From NCBI RefSeq assembly GCF_017745275.1, contig NZ_JAGHZS010000008.1, forward strand, positions 310,001 to 374,000: a DNA stretch of 64,000 bases, written 5' to 3'. The DNA is from Chitinophaga sp. (GTDB lineage Bacteria; Bacteroidota; Bacteroidia; Chitinophagales; Chitinophagaceae). The notes under the pieces are model-generated. The model saw nothing but the letters and a program-made list of their open reading frames with translations. It did not search any database and was not told the origin of the DNA. Shown here one piece after another: positions 15,951 through 23,539 of this stretch. The translations under genes and the position numbers were made by a program. The number at the start of each line of letters is the position of its first letter. Positions within the stretch are counted from its first letter, which is position 1.

Positions 15951-17621
15951 CTACTTTCCAAACAGGGAAGTTGCCAGTTTAGCATCGTGTCCATACACAT
16001 CGTCCCTGAAATTCAACTTACCATTGCTGTCTACAAAAGCAGTGAAATACACGATAAATACCGGTACTTTATCTTTTATCGTGATATACTTTTCCTTGCC
16101 GGCATTCATAGCCTCATCAATTTTCTGTTCTGTCCAGCTGGAATCATCGCGGAGCAGCCATTGCGCCAAATGTTTCGGCTCAGCCACCCTGATACAGCCA
16201 TGACTGAAAGAGCGTTTGTTTTCGCCAAACAGGTAGCGGGCAGGTGTATCGTGCAAATAAATATTGTACTCGTTAGGGAACAGGAATTTCACCTTACCCA
16301 ATGAGTTTTTGCCACCAGGTTTCTGTCTTACCACATATGGGAAATTGCCGCCGGAATATTTGCTGAAATTAATAGATCCGGGAGAGATAGCCTTACCACT
16401 GGCGCCTACAATTTCCATGTTTTGTCTGGCCAAATAGCCGCTACCACTACGTTTCAGACCTGGTAATACTTCTTTTGTCAATATGCCGGGAGGTACATTC
16501 CAATAAGGGCTGAATACGATATAGCGCAGCTCCTTGGTGAATATCACCGTATTGGCACCGGGCTTTCCTACCACTACATTGCAGCTCCAGTCCAGCTTTC
16601 CTTTATCGTAAACGTGCATTTTAAACTGGGGGATATTCACAAGAATATAGTCTGTGGTAGGTTCTATAGGAACCCAGCGCAAACGTTCCATGTTCAGCAA
16701 TATTTTTTGGATACGATCCTGCAGGGGGGTATTGAGTGCATCTAATACACTTTTGTTGATAGTCCCATCTTCTTTGATACCCATCCTGTTCTGAAAATTA
16801 CGGATAGCAGTATCCAGTGCGGCAGTAAAGCGTTTGCTGCTATCTGTTCCGGGAAGATCTCCAAATGCTTCCAGGCGGTATTTTACTTCAGCGATCACAG
16901 AAGAAGAGTCCCCTTTTTTGAAGCTCTTCTGCGTAGTGCGGATAGAATCCCATTTGCCACTGGTTTCCAGTTTGGCGAATTTTTTCAGCTGTTGCCGCAG
17001 CAGGATGTACTGGTGATTGACAGGCTCGTCGTCTTCAAAAGCATTACTTTTTTTACTCACCATGGAGTCCAGCAGGCTTTCCATGTCTATTTTTTTGCGG
17101 GGAATGAACCATTCCAGGTCTTTGGCGGAATCGGCGGTTAAGCCACCCCAAACTTTGTTACCATATGCAAAGAACTGGGAAGTGAGCAGCATTTCCACTT
17201 TGGGAATTACGGGATCTCCTGGCTTGAGGCCTACATCACTTACCAGCAGGGTATCTGTGAGTTGTTGCAGATCGGGGGTCATCAGGCTGCTGTCTTTAAT
17301 GCCATAAGCAGCATCGTTCTTCATCATGTTAATAAAGTTGCTGGCTTGTTCGGTAAGCCCATCTTTATTAATCCAGGCGTAATGAAAGTCACGCTTGCGA
17401 TAGAAGTTGAGGATATATTCATCGTACGCATCATAACTTTTGTGAGATTGCAGGAATTGATTCACAAAGTTGCTGTCGATCGTCTGTTCAATATACGCCT
17501 GTTTGGTATAGTGAGAGGTATCTCTTGCCTTTGTTTTCTTGCGGGAACCACTTTGCTGCTGGCAGGCAGCGAAGATGATCAGCGACAATAAGGCGAGTAA
17601 GGAATAAAAACGTATAGTCAT
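15951..17621 (-). CDS. Large L,D-transpeptidase (YcbB/LdtD-like) lipoprotein
   Basis: 556 residues from ATG 17621, with a lipoprotein signal (LLSLIIFAACQQQSG). The middle has a scaffold domain, a peptidoglycan-binding-1 segment (FQNRMGIKEDGTINKSVLDAL), then a YkuD catalytic domain with HDTPARYLF and SFSHGCIRVAEP, giving the catalytic His and Cys. Length and order match LdtD. The enzyme makes 3-3 crosslinks in peptidoglycan from the periplasmic side. An alternative start at 17663 would put 14 residues before the signal peptide. A second, small L,D-transpeptidase is at 48171-48737. Confidence 0.92.
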   Translation of the reverse strand: MTIRFYSLLALLSLIIFAACQQQSGSRKKTKARDTSHYTKQAYIEQTIDSNFVNQFLQSHKSYDAYDEYILNFYRKRDFHYAWINKDGLTEQASNFINMMKNDAAYGIKDSSLMTPDLQQLTDTLLVSDVGLKPGDPVIPKVEMLLTSQFFAYGNKVWGGLTADSAKDLEWFIPRKKIDMESLLDSMVSKKSNAFEDDEPVNHQYILLRQQLKKFAKLETSGKWDSIRTTQKSFKKGDSSSVIAEVKYRLEAFGDLPGTDSSKRFTAALDTAIRNFQNRMGIKEDGTINKSVLDALNTPLQDRIQKILLNMERLRWVPIEPTTDYILVNIPQFKMHVYDKGKLDWSCNVVVGKPGANTVIFTKELRYIVFSPYWNVPPGILTKEVLPGLKRSGSGYLARQNMEIVGASGKAISPGSINFSKYSGGNFPYVVRQKPGGKNSLGKVKFLFPNEYNIYLHDTPARYLFGENKRSFSHGCIRVAEPKHLAQWLLRDDSSWTEQKIDEAMNAGKEKYITIKDKVPVFIVYFTAFVDSNGKLNFRDDVYGHDAKLATSLFGK

Positions 17622-17760
17622 ATGCGTAATAGAGGTATTTATTTGCTTAAACAAACATGACAATTACAATTGGGATTATAAGGGTATTTACGGCCGTAAA
17701 TGTATGAAATATATAGCATTAGCAACTATTAGCTTTTAGTAAAATGTAGTTTCATCCCAA

Positions 17761-17787
17761 TTGGTAAATCCGCTATATTTAACTTTA
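17761..17787 (+). promoter_or_regulatory. Candidate promoter for the cupin gene
   Basis: TTG at 17761-17763 and TAACTTTA at 17780-17787 (one mismatch to TAnnTTTG) with a 16-nt spacer, slightly short. It lies 11 nt before the ATG at 17799. Confidence 0.3.
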
Positions 17788-17798
17788 AAAGCTATCAT

Positions 17799-18125
17799 AT
17801 GACCAAACCTGCTTCTTTAGATGAAATTCCTGTAAAAAATACGATTGCCGGCTTTTATGGTCGTTTTGTGCATGGCAGCAAAAGTACCCTGGCTTTCTGG
17901 GAGATTACAGCTGGCTCGGATTCGCCTGTTCATGAGCATCCGCACGAGCAGATCACTTATGTGGCGGAGGGGCGCTTTGAAATGTTCCTGGATGGAAGAA
18001 AATATGTGCTGGAGCAATTTGATACCCTGGTGATTCCGCCTAATACGCCGCATGGTGGCCGGGCGCTAACGGATTGCAAAATCATAGATAGTTTCAGTCC
18101 GGCGAGAGATGACTACCGGTTTTAG
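17799..18125 (+). CDS. Single-domain cupin protein
   Basis: 108 residues with the two cupin motifs: GSDSPVHEHPHEQITYVAEG (metal ligands His, His and Glu/Gln) and PPNTPHGGRAL (His). The fold is a small beta-barrel that may bind a metal or small ligand. Similar proteins include sugar-binding regulators and dioxygenases; substrate is not recognisable. It stands alone before hairpin element D. Confidence 0.85.
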   Translation: MTKPASLDEIPVKNTIAGFYGRFVHGSKSTLAFWEITAGSDSPVHEHPHEQITYVAEGRFEMFLDGRKYVLEQFDTLVIPPNTPHGGRALTDCKIIDSFSPARDDYRF

Positions 18126-18126
18126 C

Positions 18127-18237
18127 AGCTTTTAGGCATTAGCTTTTAGCTTTTAGAAAAATGCAGCGGAGATAACAACATATTTTGTCTTCATCCGCTG
18201 CATTTTGCTAAAAGCTAAAAGCTAATGCCTAAAAGCT
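18127..18237. repeat. Heptad-arm hairpin element D
   Basis: 44-bp arms (18127-18170 and 18194-18237) that pair with one mismatch. GCT/GGC words fall at 18128, 18135, 18142 and 18149, exactly 7 bp apart. The inner stem is ATGCAGCGGA / TCCGCTGCAT with a 23-nt loop. It begins 2 nt after the cupin stop and directly abuts the 71-bp palindrome at 18238-18308. Confidence 0.82.
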
Positions 18238-18308
18238 GGAAATTAAGTTATAAAAGAAAAGGTCCCTCGCTTACAGCGGGGGACCTTTTCTTTTATAACT
18301 TAATTTCC
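18238..18308 (-). terminator. 71-bp palindrome with 34-bp arms overlapping the 3' end of rng
   Basis: Arms GGAAATTAAGTTATAAAAGA.. and its mirror pair over 34 bp with one T/G wobble position and a 3-nt loop. The right arm includes the last 16 bp of the rng coding sequence with its stop codon. On the minus strand the run passes through the stem after the stop codon; a T-rich stretch is inside the stem. It probably ends rng and, on the plus strand, cupin transcription. Confidence 0.8.
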
Positions 18309-19843
18309 TCATCATTGGCGTCGAAGAAACGATATTCAGTAAGATGGTAGTTGGAGTCAGCTCTTAATTTGATCCATTTTTTATACTGGAAGTACCACTT
18401 CCATTGTTTGGATACCAGGAATCCTTTGGTAAGGTAAGCATACAGTATAGGATGTGTGCGGATGGTCAATCCTTTATGCTGGTGATTCAGCAGGTATTGC
18501 AGGTTCTTTTCTATGTCTTCGAGAATCAGCATGGAAGCGCCGATTTTGCCTGTTCCCCGGCAGGTAGGGCAATCTTCCGCAACGGAGATGGTGATCTCAG
18601 GTTTTACCCGTTGACGGGTAATTTGCATGAGGCCGAACTTCGATATTGGTAAGATGGTATGTTTTGCTCTATCCTGGGCCATAAATTTCTCCATGGCTTC
18701 GAATATGGCCTTTTTATTTTCCGGCAGCTTCATATCAATGAAATCAATGATAATGATACCACCCAGATCGCGCAGGCGGAGCTGGCGGGCAATTTCAGCA
18801 GCAGCTTCCAGGTTGGATGCGAGGGCATTTTGTTCCTGGTTGTTGCTGGAGCTTTTATATCCGCTGTTCACGTCAATAACGTGCAGCGCTTCAGTAGCTT
18901 CAATAATGAGGTATACACCGCTGTCGAGGTTCACGGTTTTACCGAAAGAAGCCTTTACCTGGCGGGTGATGCCGAAGTTATCGAAGATGGGAGATCCGTT
19001 ATTGTAATAGTTAACGATATCAGACTTTTCGGGAGCAATCTTTTGGATATACGTTTTGGTGTCTGTAAAGATATTTTTATCGTTAACGACTATACGGTTA
19101 AAGCTTTCATTGAGCAGGTCGCGGAGAATGCTGGCTGTTTTGGTTTGTTCGCTCAGGATCTTTTGAGGGGCAACGCCTCCACTGAGATTCGACTGGATAT
19201 TTTTCCAGGTTTGAACGAGGGTAGTCAGATCTTCGTGTAATTCTGCTGTTTTCTTTCCTTCTGCGGCGGTGCGAACAATAACGCCAAAGTTGGGCGTTTT
19301 GATAGCTTCCACAATTTTCTGCAATCTTTTTCTTTCTTCGGAGGAGTGGATTTTTTTAGAAACCGCAACAATATCATTAAAGGGTGTTAACACTATAAAC
19401 CTTCCGGGTAAAGAAATTTCGCAGCTAAGGCGGGGGCCTTTAGAAGAAATAGGTTCTTTGAGAATTTGTACGAGGATATTAGGTTTTCCTCCGAGTACGT
19501 CTGTAATTTTACCGGTCTTAACTATTTCCGGTTCATTTTTAAACTTAGTGAAATCAAAGCCTTCGGGCGTTTTATCGCTGATGGCCATTGCAGTAAATTT
19601 AAGAATAGAGCGGATATAGGGGCTGAGATCCGTGTAATGTAAGAAGGCATCTTTTTCGAAGCCTACGTCCACAAATGCAGCATTTAAGCCGGGTATCAGC
19701 TTTTTAACCTTGCCCAGGTACAAATCGCCCACTGAGAAGTTAGGATTGCCACTTTCGTGATGCAATTCCACCAGCTTCTTATCTTCCAGTAACGCAATTT
19801 CCACCCCTGTAGGAGCCGCATTTATAATAAGTTCCTTATTCAA
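18293..19843 (-). CDS. rng: Ribonuclease E/G family protein
   Basis: 516 residues, starting with TTG at 19843 (MNKELIINAAPTGVEIALLED), the normal RNase G beginning. An S1 domain (about 35-125) contains the usual GLNAAFVDVGFEKDAFLHYTD region; the catalytic domain has VIDVNSGYKS and IIIIDFIDMKLPENK with the Mg-binding Asp residues, and CPTCRGTG is the zinc-link motif. It cuts single-stranded RNA in rRNA maturation and mRNA decay. No E. coli-like C-terminal degradosome scaffold is present. Gene order with the bS22-like, TPR and HU genes matches the block usual in Bacteroidota. Confidence 0.94.
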   Translation of the reverse strand: MNKELIINAAPTGVEIALLEDKKLVELHHESGNPNFSVGDLYLGKVKKLIPGLNAAFVDVGFEKDAFLHYTDLSPYIRSILKFTAMAISDKTPEGFDFTKFKNEPEIVKTGKITDVLGGKPNILVQILKEPISSKGPRLSCEISLPGRFIVLTPFNDIVAVSKKIHSSEERKRLQKIVEAIKTPNFGVIVRTAAEGKKTAELHEDLTTLVQTWKNIQSNLSGGVAPQKILSEQTKTASILRDLLNESFNRIVVNDKNIFTDTKTYIQKIAPEKSDIVNYYNNGSPIFDNFGITRQVKASFGKTVNLDSGVYLIIEATEALHVIDVNSGYKSSSNNQEQNALASNLEAAAEIARQLRLRDLGGIIIIDFIDMKLPENKKAIFEAMEKFMAQDRAKHTILPISKFGLMQITRQRVKPEITISVAEDCPTCRGTGKIGASMLILEDIEKNLQYLLNHQHKGLTIRTHPILYAYLTKGFLVSKQWKWYFQYKKWIKLRADSNYHLTEYRFFDANDEEIKL

Positions 19844-20048
19844 GCGTCCAAAATTTTAACCTTTAAAACTTCACCTTTATGCTATGCACACGGCTATTAA
19901 GTAAGAACAGCTTACTGCATACCAAAACAATAGCTCACCATAAAGTTAGCGTATTTCTTCACGTTGTGTGACGAATGGATTGCTTAAGGGTTCAGCGATC
20001 ACTGCAGGTAATGTCCGGAGAATTCTATTGCGGGATCTATGGAAACAA

Positions 20049-20096
20049 CCTGCATGACTATAGCAATTTAAGAAGTAAATGCTAGAATCATGCAGG
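20049..20096. other. Imperfect hairpin in the 328-bp gap upstream of rng
   Basis: CCTGCATGA pairs with TCATGCAGG (20049-20057 with 20088-20096), and the stem continues with TAGCA/TGCTA and two mismatches. It lies in the long gap between the ribosomal micro-protein gene and rng, on the path of minus-strand transcripts. The rest of 19844-20171 holds no credible gene. It might attenuate read-through or be a feedback site for RNase E/G, as known for rne leaders of enterobacteria. Confidence 0.45.
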
Positions 20097-20171
20097 ATAT
20101 ATGAAAATTTTTATCCGACCACCGCGCCGGGAGAATACCATGTTAGTATAAATGGCGGGAAACTGGAGTAA

Positions 20172-20267
20172 TTATTTCTTCTTACTTTTATGCCGGTTCT
20201 TTCTCAGTCTTTTTTTACGCTTGTGAGTGGCAATTTTATGTCTTTTTCTTTTCTTACCGCAAGGCAT
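20172..20267 (-). CDS. 31-residue basic ribosomal micro-protein (bS22/AURKAIP1-COX24 type)
   Basis: The complement from ATG 20267 to TAA 20172 encodes 31 residues starting MPCGKKRKRHKIATHKRKK and rich in Lys/Arg/His with no acidic residue. This pattern matches the tiny AURKAIP1/COX24-domain proteins related to mitochondrial mS38 and bacterial bS22, which sit on the small ribosomal subunit. It lies between the TPR gene and rng, where I expect such a gene in Bacteroidota. It is too short for most gene callers. Assignment rests on composition and context. Confidence 0.8.
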   Translation of the reverse strand: MPCGKKRKRHKIATHKRKKRLRKNRHKSKKK

Positions 20268-20302
20268 ACGCTGATACGTTTTTAAATGATTGAAAAATAA
20301 TA

Positions 20303-21145
20303 TTATTGAATACTTTTAATGTAACTATCGACTTCCTTCTTCAATTCCGGATCACTCATGAGTTGCTTGCTTTTTTCAAACAGTTCAATAGCTTTCTTTT
20401 TATCTCCTTTACTCCGGTACGATTCTGCCAGTACAAATAATACTTTCGCATTATCCGGGTGCTTCTTCGCAACGCCTTCCAGTCTTTCGATAGCTTTATC
20501 GTACTGACCTGATGTAATAGCGAGGTTCGCTAAAGTAACCTGTGCATCTATATTATCAGGGTGTTCAGCCACTACTTCCCTCAGCTTGGCCACACCTGTC
20601 ATCGGTTCGCCGGTGTTCATATACACCATGGCCTGTGATATTTTCAGTGTGTCGTTAGCCGGGTTCAATTGTATTGCCTGGTCAAACAAGGTAATTGCTT
20701 GCTGGGCTTCCCATTTCGCAATACGCGGATCTTCTGCGTGTTGCAAGTGGGCTAAAAATAAATTGGCTGCAAAGGTGAGGCTTTTTTCGGAATTTTCCAA
20801 CTTAGCGGCTTCGCCAAGATAATATGCGGCTACGGGCAGCTGGTTGAGGCTGTCCCAGGTATTGTACAATTGCTGGTACGCAGCTATTTTCTGAAGCTTT
20901 ACATCTCCACGAATAACATTGGTTTCAATTGTATTAACCTGTAAAAGTTTTTCAGCAGGAATTTTACCTTTAGCTGTGGTGAGCAGTTCAGAGAAGGCAA
21001 TAGGTTCCACCTCCTGACCGCCCTGCATTGGGGCGCCAGATGACATAGGTTTCTTTTCTGACCGGGGCACAGTACGGCCAAAGGCGAATAATATCACCAA
21101 TAGTGCTACCGCAGCACCCACCAGAAGAACTTGTGTTTTTTGCAT
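20303..21145 (-). CDS. Membrane-anchored TPR protein
   Basis: 280 residues with one N-terminal membrane helix (VLLVGAAVALLVILFAFG) and TPR units in the C-terminal two thirds, such as AITLFDQAIQLNPANDTLKI, DNIDAQVTLANLAITSGQYD and DNAKVLFVLAESYRSKGDK. The repeats face the periplasm if the anchor is N-in. It forms part of the HU - TPR - micro-protein - rng order. A scaffold or assembly role is inferred from TPRs only. Confidence 0.85.
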   Translation of the reverse strand: MQKTQVLLVGAAVALLVILFAFGRTVPRSEKKPMSSGAPMQGGQEVEPIAFSELLTTAKGKIPAEKLLQVNTIETNVIRGDVKLQKIAAYQQLYNTWDSLNQLPVAAYYLGEAAKLENSEKSLTFAANLFLAHLQHAEDPRIAKWEAQQAITLFDQAIQLNPANDTLKISQAMVYMNTGEPMTGVAKLREVVAEHPDNIDAQVTLANLAITSGQYDKAIERLEGVAKKHPDNAKVLFVLAESYRSKGDKKKAIELFEKSKQLMSDPELKKEVDSYIKSIQ

Positions 21146-21164
21146 CGCCTAAAATATTAGGCTG

Positions 21165-21172
21165 CAAAACTA
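21165..21172 (-). promoter_or_regulatory. Candidate -7 box for the TPR gene
   Basis: The minus strand reads TAGTTTTG (TAnnTTTG), 19 nt before the TPR ATG and overlapping the HU stop codon. It could add transcription inside the HU-TPR operon. Confidence 0.35.
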
Positions 21173-21457
21173 AGAACTTTTAAGCTTCTTTACCTCAGCA
21201 ACAAATTCTTTCGAAGGTTTAAATGCCGGAATAAAGTGCTCAGGGATCTCCACAGCTACGTTCTTCTTAATGTTACGCCCAATCTTGGCTGCCCTTTTCT
21301 TGGTGATGAAACTACCAAACCCACGGATATAAATATGTTCTCCGTTTGCCAGTGCTTCTTTCACCTCTTTGAACATAGCCTCGAGTGTGACTAACACATC
21401 GACTTTGGGGATGCCGGTTTTTTCAGCAATGTTGTTAATTAAATCAGCTTTTCTCAT
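21170..21457 (-). CDS. HU/IHF-family DNA-binding protein
   Basis: 95 residues, full family length, beginning MRKADLINNIAEKTGIPKVD. It contains GEHIYIRGFGSFITKKRAAKIGRNIKK, the beta-arm region with the GFGSF motif, though the usual NPxTG at the arm tip is replaced by NIKKN. The protein bends DNA in the nucleoid. It is followed in the same direction by the TPR gene and diverges from mutY, the conserved Bacteroidota order. Confidence 0.95.
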   Translation of the reverse strand: MRKADLINNIAEKTGIPKVDVLVTLEAMFKEVKEALANGEHIYIRGFGSFITKKRAAKIGRNIKKNVAVEIPEHFIPAFKPSKEFVAEVKKLKSS

Positions 21458-21484
21458 ATGAAAGCGAGAGGATTACTTTACTCT

Positions 21485-21492
21485 CAAAGTTA
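21485..21492 (-). promoter_or_regulatory. Bacteroidota -7 box for the HU gene
   Basis: The minus strand reads TAACTTTG (TAnnTTTG), 28 nt before the ATG at 21457. Confidence 0.5.
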
Positions 21493-21676
21493 ATTTAAAA
21501 ATTCTAATTGCTGAATTTTAAGCAAATAAATTTTATCATTTTTTCTTATAACTGGTATTGGCGATAATTTATATTTATTTGCAGACCCGGAAATGGGTAT
21601 CTGTTGTACCTTATAGGGTTTTGTACAGCATTTGCCATATCAATATACTAAATAATTTTATTAAAATAATATATAA

Positions 21677-22750
21677 ATGATATCACCCCGACATTTTTTT
21701 ACCGAAAAATTACTGGACTGGAACCGGGAGATGAATACCCGCAACATGCCCTGGAAGGGTGAAAAAAATCCATACCGCATCTGGCTATCAGAAATCATTC
21801 TCCAGCAAACCCGCGTGGAGCAAGGCTGGCCATACTACGAACGCTTCATTCAACACTACCCGGATGTTACCAAACTGGCTGCCGCACCCGAAGAAGAAGT
21901 GTTCCGCTTATGGCAGGGACTCGGCTATTACGCCCGCTGTAAAAATATGCTGGCCGCCGCCCGCGAAATTACCAACGCCTATCACGGTAAGTTCCCGGAC
22001 CAGTACGAACAAATTAAAGCACTGAAAGGTATCGGCCCTTACACCGCCGCCGCCATCGCTTCCTTTGCCTTTAACCTGCCCTATGCTGTACTCGATGGCA
22101 ACGTATTCCGGGTCCTCTCCCGCTTCTTCGGCATCGACACACCAATAGACAGCACCGCCGGCAAGAAACAATTCGATACCCTCGCCCAGGAACTCCTGCC
22201 ACCAGGCGCTTCTGCAGAATACAACCAGAGCATCATGGACTTCGGCGCCGTGGTTTGCAAACCACAGCAACCCCTCTGCGATGACTGCCCTCTCCGGAAA
22301 AAATGCGTGGCTTATCACCAACAACTGATCCCTCTTCTCCCGGTAAAAACTAAAAAACTGCAAATCAAAAAACGGTATTTCAACTACCTGCTGGTCAACT
22401 ACAAAGACCAGCTCTTCATCCGTAAAAGAACCGATAGCGATATCTGGCAAAACCTGCACGAGTTCCTGCTGATAGAAACACCTGCACCATCCGATATCAC
22501 CGCAATTCAGTCGTCTGAAATTTTTCAGCAGCACTTTGGCAACATCGCTATTGAAATAGACCGGGTGTCTGCTCCCTTTAAACAACAGCTCACACATCAA
22601 ACTATTCATAGCCAGTTCATTAGTATCACTGTAAAGAAAAAACCTGACCTGCCGGGATACACGCTGGTGGCGAGAAACAGCCTGAATAATTATGCTTTCC
22701 CGAAAACTATTACCACTTTCCTGGAAAGCAATCACTTACAATTATTTTAG
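21677..22750 (+). CDS. mutY: A/G-specific adenine glycosylase
   Basis: 357 residues. Catalytic Glu39 lies in SEIILQQTRVEQG, the helix-hairpin-helix is LKGIGPYTAAAIASFAF (117-133) with Asp140 in VLDGNVFRV, and four Cys at 194, 201, 204 and 210 form the C-X6-C-X2-C-X5-C [4Fe-4S] loop. The C-terminal third is the NUDIX-like 8-oxoG recognition domain. The enzyme removes adenine opposite 8-oxoguanine. It begins the mutY-ssb-gldE-gldD row on the plus strand. Confidence 0.96.
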   Translation: MISPRHFFTEKLLDWNREMNTRNMPWKGEKNPYRIWLSEIILQQTRVEQGWPYYERFIQHYPDVTKLAAAPEEEVFRLWQGLGYYARCKNMLAAAREITNAYHGKFPDQYEQIKALKGIGPYTAAAIASFAFNLPYAVLDGNVFRVLSRFFGIDTPIDSTAGKKQFDTLAQELLPPGASAEYNQSIMDFGAVVCKPQQPLCDDCPLRKKCVAYHQQLIPLLPVKTKKLQIKKRYFNYLLVNYKDQLFIRKRTDSDIWQNLHEFLLIETPAPSDITAIQSSEIFQQHFGNIAIEIDRVSAPFKQQLTHQTIHSQFISITVKKKPDLPGYTLVARNSLNNYAFPKTITTFLESNHLQLF

Positions 22751-22947
22751 GCTACACGCATAGAGATAAAAAATATACATTAAGCGCTAACCCACTTCAG
22801 TAATAGTTGCTAATGATAAAATCCGTCTCAATCGGCTGCCAGTAAGAAATTTTTCACTATCGATTGGAAAAAAATATTAACTTTAAGAAGGTTGTTTATT
22901 TATTAAAAGAAGAACTTTTTAACAATAGACTAAAAAAACCTACAACT

Positions 22948-23406
22948 ATGAGAGGTGTTAATAAAGTAATCCTGATAGGCAATTTGGGCAGAGATCCGGA
23001 TGTACAGTTTCTGGAAGGAAATATCGCAGTAGCCAAATTTTCACTGGCAACTACTGAAACATTCAAAGACAGGGCCGGCAAGCTCATTTCTCAAACAGAG
23101 TGGCATACGGTGGTGCTTTGGCGGGGATTAGCCGAACTCGCGCAGAAATACCTGCACAAAGGCAGTCTTGTTTATATTGAAGGCCGTTTACGCACCCGCA
23201 GCTGGGAAGACAAGGAAGGCAATAAGAAATTTGCCACCGAAGTTGTAGGAGACAACCTGGTTATGCTGGATAAACGCATGGACCTTAATAACCAAGATCA
23301 CCCCATACCTCACCACAGCAGTACAGGCTCAGGCAGTGGAGACAATTTCCCCGGAATGGAAATCCCTCCTTCATTGAATGAACCAGCAGACGATCTGCCA
23401 TTCTAG
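22948..23406 (+). CDS. ssb: Single-stranded DNA-binding protein
   Basis: 152 residues from ATG 22948 (MRGVNKVILIGNLGRDPDVQ), the normal SSB start; an upstream in-frame start at 22864 would add 28 residues unlike any SSB and is not used. The OB fold covers about 1-110, with WHTVVLWRGLAELAQKYLHKG. A flexible tail rich in His, Ser and Gly leads to the acidic tip DDLPF, which recruits replication and repair proteins. It sits between mutY and gldE. Confidence 0.96.
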   Translation: MRGVNKVILIGNLGRDPDVQFLEGNIAVAKFSLATTETFKDRAGKLISQTEWHTVVLWRGLAELAQKYLHKGSLVYIEGRLRTRSWEDKEGNKKFATEVVGDNLVMLDKRMDLNNQDHPIPHHSSTGSGSGDNFPGMEIPPSLNEPADDLPF

Positions 23407-23435
23407 TTGCAAAAAAATATTAAGTTTTGTACGCA

Positions 23436-23468
23436 CGTAATCCCATATAGGGACATTACTTATATTTG
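23436..23468 (+). promoter_or_regulatory. Bacteroidota -33/-7 promoter for gldE-gldD
   Basis: TTTG at 23436-23439 and TATATTTG at 23461-23468, spacer 21 nt. Both boxes match the Bacteroidota primary-sigma pattern. The leader to the gldE start would be about 65 nt. Confidence 0.6.
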
Positions 23469-23539
23469 CGTGCAGGGAAAGCAATTCCATGAATTTCTTT
23501 CCCCTTATTTTTTGATTATTTACATCAAAGTTCAACATC

